Source of the DNA: Denitratisoma sp. DHT3
Lineage (GTDB): Bacteria > Pseudomonadota > Gammaproteobacteria > Burkholderiales > Rhodocyclaceae
Length of the DNA stretch: 64,000 nucleotides
Assembly: GCF_007833355.1 (NCBI RefSeq)
Contig: NZ_CP020914.1
Coordinates: 1,164,047 to 1,228,046, forward strand
Reading direction: 5' to 3'
The notes under the pieces are model-generated. The model worked only from the letters and a program-made list of their open reading frames with translations, made no database searches and was not told where the DNA came from. The position numbers and the translations under genes are program-made. Below, piece after piece: positions 41,989 through 50,842 of this stretch (position 1 is its first letter; each line of letters starts with the position of its first letter).

Positions 41989-44859
41989 GTGAGTCATTCC
42001 ATCGATACGAGTCGGCGCACTTTCCTGCGCGGCAGCGCGGCCGGCGCCCTGACGCTGGCCCTGGAGTTGTCCCATCTGAAGCTGGCCTTCGCCGGCGGCA
42101 CCCTGCCTCCCGGCGCAAAACAGTACAAGCACTACCAGGACGTCTATCGCAAGAAGTGGACCTGGGATCGCGTCGAAGTCGGCACCCATACCTGTCTCAA
42201 CTGCGCCAGCGGCGGCTGCTCCTGGAACCTCTACGTGCGGGAAGGCATCGTCTGGCGCGAGGAACAGGGCGCGCCCTACACCCAGACCAATACCAGCGTC
42301 CCGGACTACAACCCGCGCGGCTGCCAGAAGGGTGCCTCGGCCAGCGCGCTGTATCGCAGCCCGTCCCGGCTGCGCTATCCCCTGAAGCGGGTCGGCGCCC
42401 GGGGTGAGAACCGCTGGAAGCGGATCAGCTGGGACGAGGCCCTGAACGAAGTTTCCAAGGCCCTGGTGGATACCCTGTCGACGCGGGGCGGCGCCGGCGC
42501 CTATGTGGAAAACGGCAACAACAGCGACTTCGGCCCGAGCTGGATTGCCATGGTGCGCTTCTTCAGGACGCTGGGGATTCCCGTCACCGAAAACTTCGGC
42601 GGCGTCGGCGATCTGATGACCGGCGCGACCCTGGCGCTGGGCAACCCGGTGCCGGGCGCCTCGTCGGACGACTGGTTCCGCACCGACTATTTCGTCAACT
42701 GGTTCGGCAATCCGGTGTCCACCCGGATTCCCGATGCCCACTTCATGACCGAAGCCCGCTACCGTGGCGCGAAGATCGTCTCCATCACGCCGGACTTCAA
42801 TCCCAGCGCCATCCATACCGACCTGTGGATCAACCCCCGTCCCGGCACCGATGCCGCGCTGGCCCTGGCGGCGTGCAAGGTGATCATCGACGAGAACCTT
42901 CACGACGTACCCTACATCCTCGAACAGACCGACCTGCCGTTGCTGGTACGCAGCGACACCCAGCAGTTCCTGCGGGAAATCGACGTGGTGCCGGGCGGGC
43001 GCAAGGAGTGCTTCGGCTGGTGGGATGAAAAGACGCAACAGGTGGTCTGGTCTTCGAGTTCGGCGGATTTCGAGAAGGAAAAACAGACCCTGCGCTTGAA
43101 GGCGGACGACCACCCGGCCCTGGAGCCCAAGGGCGCCAAGGTGAAACTGCTCTCCGGCAAGACCGTGGAGGTGCGCAGCGCCTTTTCGATCCTGCGCGAC
43201 AAGCTGGCCGCCTACGATCTGGCCAGCGCCGCCAAGATCACCGGCGTCAACCCGAAGGTCATCCAGCGCTTCGCCCGGGAATTCGCCCAGGCCAAGTCAG
43301 CGATAATCTACGCTGGCGCGGGCATGGGCAAGATCCTGCACGGGGAACTGGTACAGCGCGCCACCATCCTGCTGGCGGCGATCACCGGCAACAACGGCCG
43401 CGCCGGTGGCGGCTGGCAGGAGATGACCTTCTGGGAACTCGAGGGCATGTTGGTCTCCGCCCTCTACGATCATCCCAGCGACCTGAGTATCGAAGACCAG
43501 GCCGGCTTCTGGGGGGCCTTCGCGGCGATCGGCGCGGAGCAGGCCGCCACACCGGGCTATATCTCCGGCTCGCTGATGATGCTGAACAACGGCGGCACTT
43601 ACGCCACCCAGTTGGATCCGCGCTACAACGATCCGACCCTGCCCAGGAAGCCCGAAGAATATCTGAAGGAGGCCCTGGCCAAGGGCGAGATCCACAACTA
43701 TCCCGGCCCGGAGCTGGGCAGCCCGGACATCATCTTCAACATGTTCGGCAACCCCTTCCGCCACAACCGGATGGGCGACCGGCTGGCCGACTCCACGTTC
43801 AAAAAGGCCAAGCTGGTGGTGGACATCACCTTGCGCATGGACGACACGGCGCGACACTCGGACATCCTGCTGCCGTCCGCCGCGCCCTACGAGAAGCTGG
43901 GCTTCAAGTATTCCATCGCCTACCCGCCCTATCTGCACCTGGGGGACAAGGCGGTCGCGCCCCTGGGAGAATCCATGTCTGACTGGGAAATCCTTTCCCG
44001 GCTGATGGAAAGGGTGAGCGCCGAAGCCAAACGCCGCGATGTCACTACGGTGAAGACCTACCGGGGCGTTCCCTATGACCTGACTCAAGCATCCTGGCGT
44101 TACAGCGACAAAGGTCGTATCGGGCATACCGACGACGAAAAATGGATGCGAATGATCCTGAAACTATCGATGGCCACCCAGGGCATGACCCTGGAGAAAT
44201 TGAGGGCCAACAAGGGGGTCATGCGCTATACCGGCGTCAGCCCCATGGGCGGTCGGATGTGGTGCGGCACCAGCGACTACAAGATGGACGAACCGCTGGT
44301 GCCCTACCAGGACATGGTGGTGAAGAAGAAGCCCTGGCCCACCAGCACGGGCCGACAACAGTTCTATGTGGACCATCCGATCTACATCGAAGTTGGCGAA
44401 ACCCTGCCGGTGCACAAGGCGCCGCCCATGGCCGGCGGCAACTATCCGCTCGTGATGACCTGCGGCCATACCCGCTGGAGCATCCACACCATGTGGCGCG
44501 ATCTGGACATTCTGCTGCGCCTGCAGCGGGGCGAGCCGGTGATCTTCGTCAATCCGGGCGACGCCAAGGCACGGGGGCTCGGCGACCACGACTACGCGGC
44601 GGTCCACAACGATGTCGGCGAGTTCGTCGCGCGGGTGAAGCTGACCCCGGCCATGCGGCCGGGCCAGGTGCATATCTACCATGCCTGGCTGGCCAACCAG
44701 TTTGTCACCGGCAAGTCCAATGACGCCGTTTGCCCCAGTCCGATGCGGGTGACCAACTTCGCCGGCAATCACGGTCATTTGAAGAATGAAGTCGGCTGGT
44801 TCGACCCCACCCAGAACGACCGCGACACCCGGGTCGATCTGCGGAAATACGTCGCCTGA
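41989..44859 (+). CDS. Molybdopterin dehydrogenase alpha subunit, steroid C25 / ethylbenzene dehydrogenase-like
   Basis: 956 residues from GTG with AGGAGGAG upstream. A Tat signal (SRRTFLRGSAAGALTLALEL) directs folded export. The N-terminal Fe-S site HTCLNCASGGC uses His plus Cys as in the type II DMSO reductase group, and GCQKGASASAL follows. PDAHFMTEARYRGAKIV and the molybdopterin-binding CGHTRWSIHTMWRD are present. Relatives hydroxylate hydrocarbon C-H bonds with water: ethylbenzene dehydrogenase, and C25 of cholesterol-type side chains in Sterolibacterium. The steroid assignment is inferred from context. Confidence 0.9.
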   Translation: MSHSIDTSRRTFLRGSAAGALTLALELSHLKLAFAGGTLPPGAKQYKHYQDVYRKKWTWDRVEVGTHTCLNCASGGCSWNLYVREGIVWREEQGAPYTQTNTSVPDYNPRGCQKGASASALYRSPSRLRYPLKRVGARGENRWKRISWDEALNEVSKALVDTLSTRGGAGAYVENGNNSDFGPSWIAMVRFFRTLGIPVTENFGGVGDLMTGATLALGNPVPGASSDDWFRTDYFVNWFGNPVSTRIPDAHFMTEARYRGAKIVSITPDFNPSAIHTDLWINPRPGTDAALALAACKVIIDENLHDVPYILEQTDLPLLVRSDTQQFLREIDVVPGGRKECFGWWDEKTQQVVWSSSSADFEKEKQTLRLKADDHPALEPKGAKVKLLSGKTVEVRSAFSILRDKLAAYDLASAAKITGVNPKVIQRFAREFAQAKSAIIYAGAGMGKILHGELVQRATILLAAITGNNGRAGGGWQEMTFWELEGMLVSALYDHPSDLSIEDQAGFWGAFAAIGAEQAATPGYISGSLMMLNNGGTYATQLDPRYNDPTLPRKPEEYLKEALAKGEIHNYPGPELGSPDIIFNMFGNPFRHNRMGDRLADSTFKKAKLVVDITLRMDDTARHSDILLPSAAPYEKLGFKYSIAYPPYLHLGDKAVAPLGESMSDWEILSRLMERVSAEAKRRDVTTVKTYRGVPYDLTQASWRYSDKGRIGHTDDEKWMRMILKLSMATQGMTLEKLRANKGVMRYTGVSPMGGRMWCGTSDYKMDEPLVPYQDMVVKKKPWPTSTGRQQFYVDHPIYIEVGETLPVHKAPPMAGGNYPLVMTCGHTRWSIHTMWRDLDILLRLQRGEPVIFVNPGDAKARGLGDHDYAAVHNDVGEFVARVKLTPAMRPGQVHIYHAWLANQFVTGKSNDAVCPSPMRVTNFAGNHGHLKNEVGWFDPTQNDRDTRVDLRKYVA

Positions 44860-44925
44860 TTTCCGAACCCGGCGCCGCCTGCCCTGCAGTAAGGGCGGCG
44901 CCTCCTTGCACTCAGTGGAATCGCC

Positions 44926-45648
44926 ATGATGAGCCAAGAATCGATTCAAGCCGCGCCGGCAAGCCCGCCCGCCGGGGCCGATGCCAGCCGCAGCCTGGCC
45001 TATGCGGCCTTCGCCACCGCCTTTGCCTATCCGGACCGGGAAGGCCTCGAGGCCATCCGTTCCGGCGTTCTCGCCGACGCCCTGCGGCAACTCCTGGGGC
45101 TGCTTGTCCCCCGCCTGGAAGAAGACACCGATTGGGCCGCCCTGCGGGATGCCGGCCCCGACGACGATGCGCTGCAGGTGGATTTCACCCGGCTCTTCGA
45201 TGCGGGACCGGACGGGCCGGACTGCCCGATGAACGGCAGCCATTACGGCGGCGGCGAGACCGAGGCCAAGGAAGAACTGGTCCGCTTTTACAACTTCTTC
45301 GGCTTGTCCCTGGCCGACGGCCAGCAGGAGGAACCCGATCACCTGATCACGGAACTGGAGTTCCTCCACTACCTGAGCTACCAGGAAGCGCAGCTGATCG
45401 CCGCCGGCGAAAGCGCCGACGGCCTGCTGCGTGCCCAGCGGGACTTCATCGCCCGCCATCCGGGCGCCTGGGTTCCGGCCATGCGGCAAAAACTCGTCAA
45501 GAAGAACGCGATGCGTTTCTTCCCGGCGCTGACCGAACTCCTGGCGCGGTTCCTGCGGGCCGAGGAAACGCGGCTGACGGAGCGGATCGGCCAGTCGGCG
45601 GAGCAACCGGAACTGAACAGCCCGCCGCAAGGGGGCACCCTGCAATGA
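44926..45648 (+). CDS. TorD/EbdD-family molybdoenzyme chaperone
   Basis: 240 residues. The TorD-family pattern is visible: YAAFATAFAYPDREGLEAIR, LQVDFTRLFDAGPDGPDCPM, EPDHLITELEFLHYL. Such proteins bind the Tat signal and help insert bis-MGD cofactor into the alpha subunit before export. The fourth position in the operon is that of ebdD. Its stop overlaps the next start (ATGA). Confidence 0.88.
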   Translation: MMSQESIQAAPASPPAGADASRSLAYAAFATAFAYPDREGLEAIRSGVLADALRQLLGLLVPRLEEDTDWAALRDAGPDDDALQVDFTRLFDAGPDGPDCPMNGSHYGGGETEAKEELVRFYNFFGLSLADGQQEEPDHLITELEFLHYLSYQEAQLIAAGESADGLLRAQRDFIARHPGAWVPAMRQKLVKKNAMRFFPALTELLARFLRAEETRLTERIGQSAEQPELNSPPQGGTLQ

Positions 45649-46073
45649 GCCTTAGCATCGCCGACAAGATCGAGATCAGCGAACTCGTCCATAAGTTCTG
45701 CCACCTCTCCGACTATTGCGACTACGCGGGGCTGAAGGCGCTCTATACCGATAACCCCAGGCACATCATCGAAGGCGTCGGCACCTACGACGATCCGGAC
45801 TGGTCGGTCGAACATGCCCGCTGGTCGGAGAAGGTGACCGAGGGCAAGAACCGGCACGTGGTCACCAACCTCTGGATCGAGGGCGACGGCGACCAGGCCG
45901 ACGCCCACTATTTCCTGATCAACATCTTCGCCGGCCACCGCCCCATGGAACCCAAGCTGGTCACCACCTTCCGCGCCCGGGATGGCGTGGTGCGCACCGC
46001 CCAGGGCTGGCGCATTGCCGAACGCCACCTGGTGCCCGACCAGCCCTTCGAGATGGAAGGCGGCGGTGTCTAG
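45645..46073 (+). CDS. SnoaL-like (NTF2-fold) protein
   Basis: 142 residues from ATG overlapping the chaperone stop. MSLSIADKIEISELVHKFCH, YADYAGLKALYTDNP-like spacing and GKNRHVVTNLWIEGDGDQAD match SnoaL-like polyketide-cyclase/ketosteroid-isomerase folds. These act as isomerases, dehydratases or binding proteins for hydrophobic substrates. Translational coupling to the molybdoenzyme operon suggests action on its steroid-like substrate or product. Exact reaction unknown. Confidence 0.8.
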   Translation: MSLSIADKIEISELVHKFCHLSDYCDYAGLKALYTDNPRHIIEGVGTYDDPDWSVEHARWSEKVTEGKNRHVVTNLWIEGDGDQADAHYFLINIFAGHRPMEPKLVTTFRARDGVVRTAQGWRIAERHLVPDQPFEMEGGGV

Positions 46074-46079
46074 CGCGCC

Positions 46080-47039
46080 ATGAGCATCCAGTTATTGCCG
46101 GAGGGCTGCCGGCACATCGAAATGGCCGTACACGACGTCCCGGCCGCCTGCGGCTTCATGGAACGCACCCTCGGCGCCAGGCGCGTGGAGCAGCAGCTGG
46201 TCCGCGCCATCACCGGCGTGGTGCTGGACATCGACCACATGGGCTGCGGCGGCGCGGTGTTCCAGTTCTGCAGCGTCATCGACAAGACCCAGCCCCACCA
46301 GCGCTACCTGGAGCAGATCGGCCCCAGCCTGACCAACCTGAACTTCGGCGTCGCCGACGTACCCCATGCCGAAGCGCTGCTGGCCGCGGCCGGCGGGCGC
46401 ACCCTGACCAAGTTCCACCTGTCGCTGATGCCCTGGGACCAGCTGCTCGGCCCCGGCAACGCCAAGCCGGCAGAGGAATTGAGCGACGGCATCTTCGCCG
46501 ACACCCACGACCAGCTCGGCTTCGACCTGGAATACAGCGAATCGCCCCTGCAAGGCGCCGCCTGGCAGCAGGCCCTGGGCAGCCAGTCTCCCCGCCGCAC
46601 CGGCGAGCGCATCGAACGCCTGCTCAGGCTGCGGGTGATGGTCCATGATCTGGACGGCTGCCTCGATCGCGTGCAGCGGCTGATTTCCCCGGATTGTCGG
46701 AGCGGGGTCTATCACGCCTGGCAGAACGCAACGGCCAAAAGCGCCCGTATCCGCCTGGCGGGCCTGGAACTGGAGTACTGCCAGCCGCTGCGGGCGGAAG
46801 GCCCCTGGCATGACTATCTGGAGAATTTCGAACAGGGAATCGGCACCGCGGTGTTCCAGGTGCGGGATCTGAAATCCGCCGTGGCAGCCATGCCCGCGCA
46901 AGACGTTGCCCTGGCGCAAGGGGAATACCTGGGCTGCCGGGATGCCGGCCAGGGGCCGTATGCGCCGTCCGCCACCGGCTATCGGCTCAACGCCAGGCCC
47001 ATCCTCGGCTTTGATATCGAACTCACCGAAAGCGAATAG
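46080..47039 (+). CDS. VOC-superfamily protein (tandem glyoxalase-like domains)
   Basis: 319 residues. Two beta-alpha-beta-beta-beta units are suggested: CRHIEMAVHDVPAACGFMER ... FQFCSVIDKTQ and a second around LRVMVHDLDGCLDRVQRLIS ... LELEYCQPL. VOC proteins use a metal for isomerisation, epimerisation (methylmalonyl-CoA epimerase) or ring cleavage. Metal ligands cannot be assigned with certainty (H12, E80-type positions). Starts six bases after the SnoaL-like gene and is part of the same operon. Confidence 0.78.
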   Translation: MSIQLLPEGCRHIEMAVHDVPAACGFMERTLGARRVEQQLVRAITGVVLDIDHMGCGGAVFQFCSVIDKTQPHQRYLEQIGPSLTNLNFGVADVPHAEALLAAAGGRTLTKFHLSLMPWDQLLGPGNAKPAEELSDGIFADTHDQLGFDLEYSESPLQGAAWQQALGSQSPRRTGERIERLLRLRVMVHDLDGCLDRVQRLISPDCRSGVYHAWQNATAKSARIRLAGLELEYCQPLRAEGPWHDYLENFEQGIGTAVFQVRDLKSAVAAMPAQDVALAQGEYLGCRDAGQGPYAPSATGYRLNARPILGFDIELTESE

Positions 47040-47048
47040 AAGAAGGCA

Positions 47049-48092
47049 ATGAAGAGCTTCCATTTCACCCCCGACGCCCCGCTGGACGGCGTTCCCGGCG
47101 CGACATTCGGCATCGAACTGCGCGAATCAGCGATTCCCAAGCCCGGTCCGGGGCAAGTGCTGGTGAGAATGCGCGCCAGCGCCCTCAACTTCACCGACCT
47201 GATCTTCCTCCACGGCCGCCTGCCCCAGGTGGCGGGGCGGGTGCCGCTGCTCGACGGCGCCGGGGAGATCGCCGCGGTAGGTGCCGAGGTGAGCAGCTGG
47301 CGGGATGGCGACCGGGTGATCGCCCATCCCCATCAGAACTGGCTGGCGGGGGAACCGCGGCCGGAAGCCTACGGCAACGTCCTGGGCAGCCTGGTGGACG
47401 GCACCTTGCGGCAATACGCGCTGATGCCGGCGGATGCCGTAGTCGCCATGCCCGGCCACCTGAGTTTCGAAGAGGCGGCCAGCCTGCCCTGCGCCGGGCT
47501 GACCGCCTGGAACAGCCTGCTCGGCGGCCCGCCGGCGCGGCGGCCCTGCGTGCCCGGCGATACCGTCCTGGTCCAGGGCACCGGTGGCGTCTCCCTGTTC
47601 GTGCTGCAGTTCGCCAAGTTGGCCGGCTGTCGGGTGATCGCCACCACATCCACGGCCGCCAAGGCCGACATGCTCAAGCGGATGGGCGCCGACGCGGTGA
47701 TCAACTATGTCGAGCACCCAGCCTGGAGTACGCAGGTGCTCGAACTCACCGGGGGCAGAGGCGTGGACCTGGTGGTGGAAGTCGGCGGGCCCAACACCCT
47801 GCCCCAATCCATCCGCTCCATGCGGGTCGGCGGGCGCCTGACCCTGATCGGCGTGGTCGGCGGCATGGGCAGCCTGGACTACGTGCATCTGCTGCCCATC
47901 ATCGAGAAGGCCCTGACGGTCTTCGCCAATGCCATGGGCAGCCGGGCGGACCTGGAGGCCATGCTGAGGATGATCGCCCAGCACAAGCTGCGGCCGACCC
48001 TGGATCGGGTGTTCCCCTTCGAGCGGGCCGGCGACGCCTTCCGCCATTTCGCCAGCCGCGCCCACGTCGGCAAGGTGGTGATCAGCCATTGA
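47049..48092 (+). CDS. Zinc-independent MDR-family oxidoreductase
   Basis: 347 residues. GroES-like domain (GPGQVLVRMRASALNFTDLI, LLDGAGEIAAVGAEV) and Rossmann domain with VLVQGTGGVSLFVLQFAKLA. The catalytic zinc Cys/His of alcohol dehydrogenases are absent (NFTDLI instead of CHTD), as in quinone oxidoreductases and enoyl reductases. Likely an NADPH-dependent reduction of a C=C or C=O bond. Fourth accessory gene of the operon. Confidence 0.88.
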   Translation: MKSFHFTPDAPLDGVPGATFGIELRESAIPKPGPGQVLVRMRASALNFTDLIFLHGRLPQVAGRVPLLDGAGEIAAVGAEVSSWRDGDRVIAHPHQNWLAGEPRPEAYGNVLGSLVDGTLRQYALMPADAVVAMPGHLSFEEAASLPCAGLTAWNSLLGGPPARRPCVPGDTVLVQGTGGVSLFVLQFAKLAGCRVIATTSTAAKADMLKRMGADAVINYVEHPAWSTQVLELTGGRGVDLVVEVGGPNTLPQSIRSMRVGGRLTLIGVVGGMGSLDYVHLLPIIEKALTVFANAMGSRADLEAMLRMIAQHKLRPTLDRVFPFERAGDAFRHFASRAHVGKVVISH

Positions 48093-48148
48093 ACGCCGGC
48101 GCCCGCCCGCGCCCCCTCTCACCTGCCGAACCCGAAAGTGGACGTTCC

Positions 48149-49282
48149 ATGAAATCCGTCGATGACTCCCTGGTGATGAAGCGCACTTCCTACCGGGACC
48201 CCGAAGCACTTCGCAACCAGCTCACCGCCTGGTTCGCCCGCACCCTCGGCCCGGGCAGCGACCCGCAGCTCTCTCCCCTGGGGACGCCCGGCAAGGCCGG
48301 CATGTCCAGCGAGACCCTGCTCTTCGACATGACTTGGCAGGAAAACGGCGTCGAACGCAGCGGCCGATTCGTCGGCCGCCTGCCGCCCCCGGAGGATGCC
48401 TTTCCGATCTTTCCCCGCTACGACTTCGACCTGCAAGTCGGCGTGATGCGCCTGGTCGGCGGCAAAAGCCAAGTGCCGGTACCCAAGGTGCCCTGGCAGG
48501 AGCGCAGCGCCGACGCCCTGGGCGTACCGTTCTTCATCATGGAACGGATCGACGGCGAGATGGTGCCCGACAGTCCGCCCTACGTCTTCGGCGGCTGGCT
48601 CCTGGATGCGACGCCGGCCCAACAACAACAGGTCCAGCAGGAACTGGTAAACATCCTGGCCGGCATCCACGGCATCGAGGCCACGCCGGCGGAAACCGCC
48701 TTCCTGCAGCTCGACCAGCCCGGCGCCACGCCCTTGCGGCGCCACTTCGCGCGGGAAAAGGCGCTCTACGCATGGGGCCGCAACGACATGCGCTTCGCAC
48801 CCATCGAGCGGCTGTTCGACTGGCTCGAAGCCCATTGGCCGGAACGGGAAAGTCCCGCCGTCATCAACTGGGGCGATGCCCGCCCGGCCAACGTGCTCTG
48901 GCGCGACTTCAAGGCGACGGCAGTGCTGGACTGGGAATTGGCGGCCATGGCCCCCCGCGAAATGGACGTCGGCTACCTGATCTTCTTCCATCGCTATTTC
49001 CACCACGTCGCCCAGATCATGGCCGGCACCGACGCGATGCCCGACTTCCTGTGCCGCGACGACGTGGCGGCCGCCTATGAAGCCATGACCGGCGTCCGCC
49101 TCCACGACATCGACTGGCACATCACCTATGCCCTGCTGCAGCAGGCCATCGTGGAAACCCGGCTGTCCCAGCGCCGCATCCTGTTCGGCGAGATGGAACG
49201 CCCGGCCGGTCCCGACGAATACATCTACTGCCGCGGCCTGATCCAGCAGGTGCTGGACGGCCGGAAAAATCTCTGGGCCTGA
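48149..49282 (+). CDS. Aminoglycoside-phosphotransferase-fold protein
   Basis: 377 residues from ATG (MKSVDDSLVMKRTSYRDPEA); an upstream TTG overlapping the previous stop is possible. APH/choline-kinase motifs: GVPFFIMERIDGEMVPD, INWGDARPANVLWRDFKATA (catalytic Asp in NWGD, usual HGD altered) and AVLDWELAAMAPREMDVGYL (DxD-type Asp). Proteins of this kind are frequent beside acyl-CoA dehydrogenases and sterol genes; the substrate is unknown. Confidence 0.83.
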   Translation: MKSVDDSLVMKRTSYRDPEALRNQLTAWFARTLGPGSDPQLSPLGTPGKAGMSSETLLFDMTWQENGVERSGRFVGRLPPPEDAFPIFPRYDFDLQVGVMRLVGGKSQVPVPKVPWQERSADALGVPFFIMERIDGEMVPDSPPYVFGGWLLDATPAQQQQVQQELVNILAGIHGIEATPAETAFLQLDQPGATPLRRHFAREKALYAWGRNDMRFAPIERLFDWLEAHWPERESPAVINWGDARPANVLWRDFKATAVLDWELAAMAPREMDVGYLIFFHRYFHHVAQIMAGTDAMPDFLCRDDVAAAYEAMTGVRLHDIDWHITYALLQQAIVETRLSQRRILFGEMERPAGPDEYIYCRGLIQQVLDGRKNLWA

Positions 49283-49315
49283 ACCGCCCGCATCAATCCA
49301 AGGAGGAAACGTTTC

Positions 49316-50494
49316 ATGAGCAATGTCGTCAGTCCCAACAGCAACCCCATCGGCCCTCTAGGGGAGGCGGACGAGCAGTTCTGCCACCAGATTATGGATT
49401 CCTTCGCCTGCGTCGGTTCCACCGATCTGTCCTGGACCGAGAAGGTCTGCGCGATGGCCATGGCTCGGGACGGCAGCCTGCAGTTGGGATTCGGCCTGGG
49501 CAAGTACGCCAACCGCAACGTGATGGACTGCTATGCCGGCGTCTCCCGCGGCAAGGAACAGATCACGGTGCGCGCCAGCCGCAAGCTGGCGCCCGATCCC
49601 AACCTGACGGTGATCGGTCCGGTGCGCTATGAAGTGGTGGAACCGCTGAAGAAAGTGCGCTTCGTCCTCGAGCCCAACGACGTCCAGCCCATCGCCTTCG
49701 ACTGCCTGTTCGAAGCCCGGGTGCCGGCCCGTTTCGAGGATCGCACCCACATCCGCCAGGGCTACCGGATCATGTCGGAACTGGTGCGCTATCACCAGAC
49801 CGGCGTCGCTTCCGGCTGGATCGAAGTCGACGGCGTACATACCGAGATCACGCCGGACACCTGGGTGTCCACCCGCGACCACTCCTGGGGCGTACGCTAT
49901 GGCGTCGGCCACCCGCTGGCCGATGTGGAGCCGGTGGGCGACGGCATCGGCGGCAACTACGAGTTCTTCTGGAGCCCGACCTATCTGGAACGGCCGGACG
50001 GCAGCCACTACGCGCTGTTCCTGAATTACGCCCTGGTCGATACGCCCCACGGCAGCACCAAGACGGTGATGTCCGCGGTGGAGCACCCGGACGGCCGCAT
50101 CGAGCGCATCGTGGATATCGAACCCGAACTGTATTACGACGCTGTCAATCGGCGCTTCAAGGGCGGCAAGCTGCATTGCAAAATGGCCGACGGCTCCTCG
50201 CGTCCCATGGAAGTGGAGGTACTTGCCGACACCGGCTTCCATCTTGGCGGAGGTCTTTATTTCGGTTTTGACGGCCATTACCACGGCGAGTGGCGAGGCA
50301 ACCTCCACACCGACGGCGAGCGCATACCGGACTGCACTTCGCGGGAAAGCAGCAAGCGGCTTCATCAAATCCGCGACACGGTGGTGCGTATCAAGGATCC
50401 GGGCGGCGGCGGCGTGGGCTGGGGCAACTGGCAGCCGGTCATGGTCGGGGCCAACCCGCGGCTGGGCCTGAAGGCGGAAGACTCTTTCTGGTAG
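49316..50494 (+). CDS. Conserved hypothetical protein, two-lobed beta-rich (AttH/CrtC-like?)
   Basis: 392 residues, AAGGAGG ahead of the ATG. Beta-rich with many aromatic residues (YEFFWSPTYLERPDGSHYAL, STRDHSWGVRYGVGHPLAD, FGFDGHYHGEWRGNLHTDG). HSWG and the two-lobed length recall AttH/CrtC (hydroxyneurosporene synthase-like, lipocalin-like) proteins or DUF7064/7065, but I am not sure. No signal peptide. Last gene before the TonB receptor; a role in handling hydrophobic substrates is inferred. Confidence 0.65.
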   Translation: MSNVVSPNSNPIGPLGEADEQFCHQIMDSFACVGSTDLSWTEKVCAMAMARDGSLQLGFGLGKYANRNVMDCYAGVSRGKEQITVRASRKLAPDPNLTVIGPVRYEVVEPLKKVRFVLEPNDVQPIAFDCLFEARVPARFEDRTHIRQGYRIMSELVRYHQTGVASGWIEVDGVHTEITPDTWVSTRDHSWGVRYGVGHPLADVEPVGDGIGGNYEFFWSPTYLERPDGSHYALFLNYALVDTPHGSTKTVMSAVEHPDGRIERIVDIEPELYYDAVNRRFKGGKLHCKMADGSSRPMEVEVLADTGFHLGGGLYFGFDGHYHGEWRGNLHTDGERIPDCTSRESSKRLHQIRDTVVRIKDPGGGGVGWGNWQPVMVGANPRLGLKAEDSFW

Positions 50495-50842
50495 CCGGCC
50501 ACCTGGCGCAGCAACATGTCATAGACATAGCATGAAGCGGTGACAGGGCGCCCCTGTCCCCGGCGCTTAAATCACCAATCGCAGAAGGCTGCGGCGGCGC
50601 GGCGCCTCATTGCCGCACCGCAAAATGAAACTCCGGAAATTTCGAGCTTGCTCAGCTATGTTGCGACTTTGCAACTCGGGAAAGAAATTTTCAAATATAG
50701 TTTTCTTATTGATAATTTTATCGATACACTCGTGACTGCCTTGCCGTAATCGGGCAAGTCTCAAATGTTCTACTCATCGTCAATTCGGGCGACTTTGGAA
50801 ATTAACCAAAGTCATATAGATGCCTATAGAGGAGGGAAGCAG
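50495..50842. promoter_or_regulatory. Intergenic region upstream of TonB receptor gene
   Basis: AT-rich, no gene. TATTGATAATTTTATCGATA (about 50706-50725) is an imperfect palindrome with a GATAA core similar to the other operators of this block. GAGGAGGGAAGCAG gives a strong ribosome binding site for the receptor ATG at 50843. Confidence 0.45.

Noticed and set aside
40252-43113. 953-codon minus-strand frame across the gamma, beta and alpha subunit genes
   Set aside because: Crosses three well-supported genes; composition typical of an antisense shadow.
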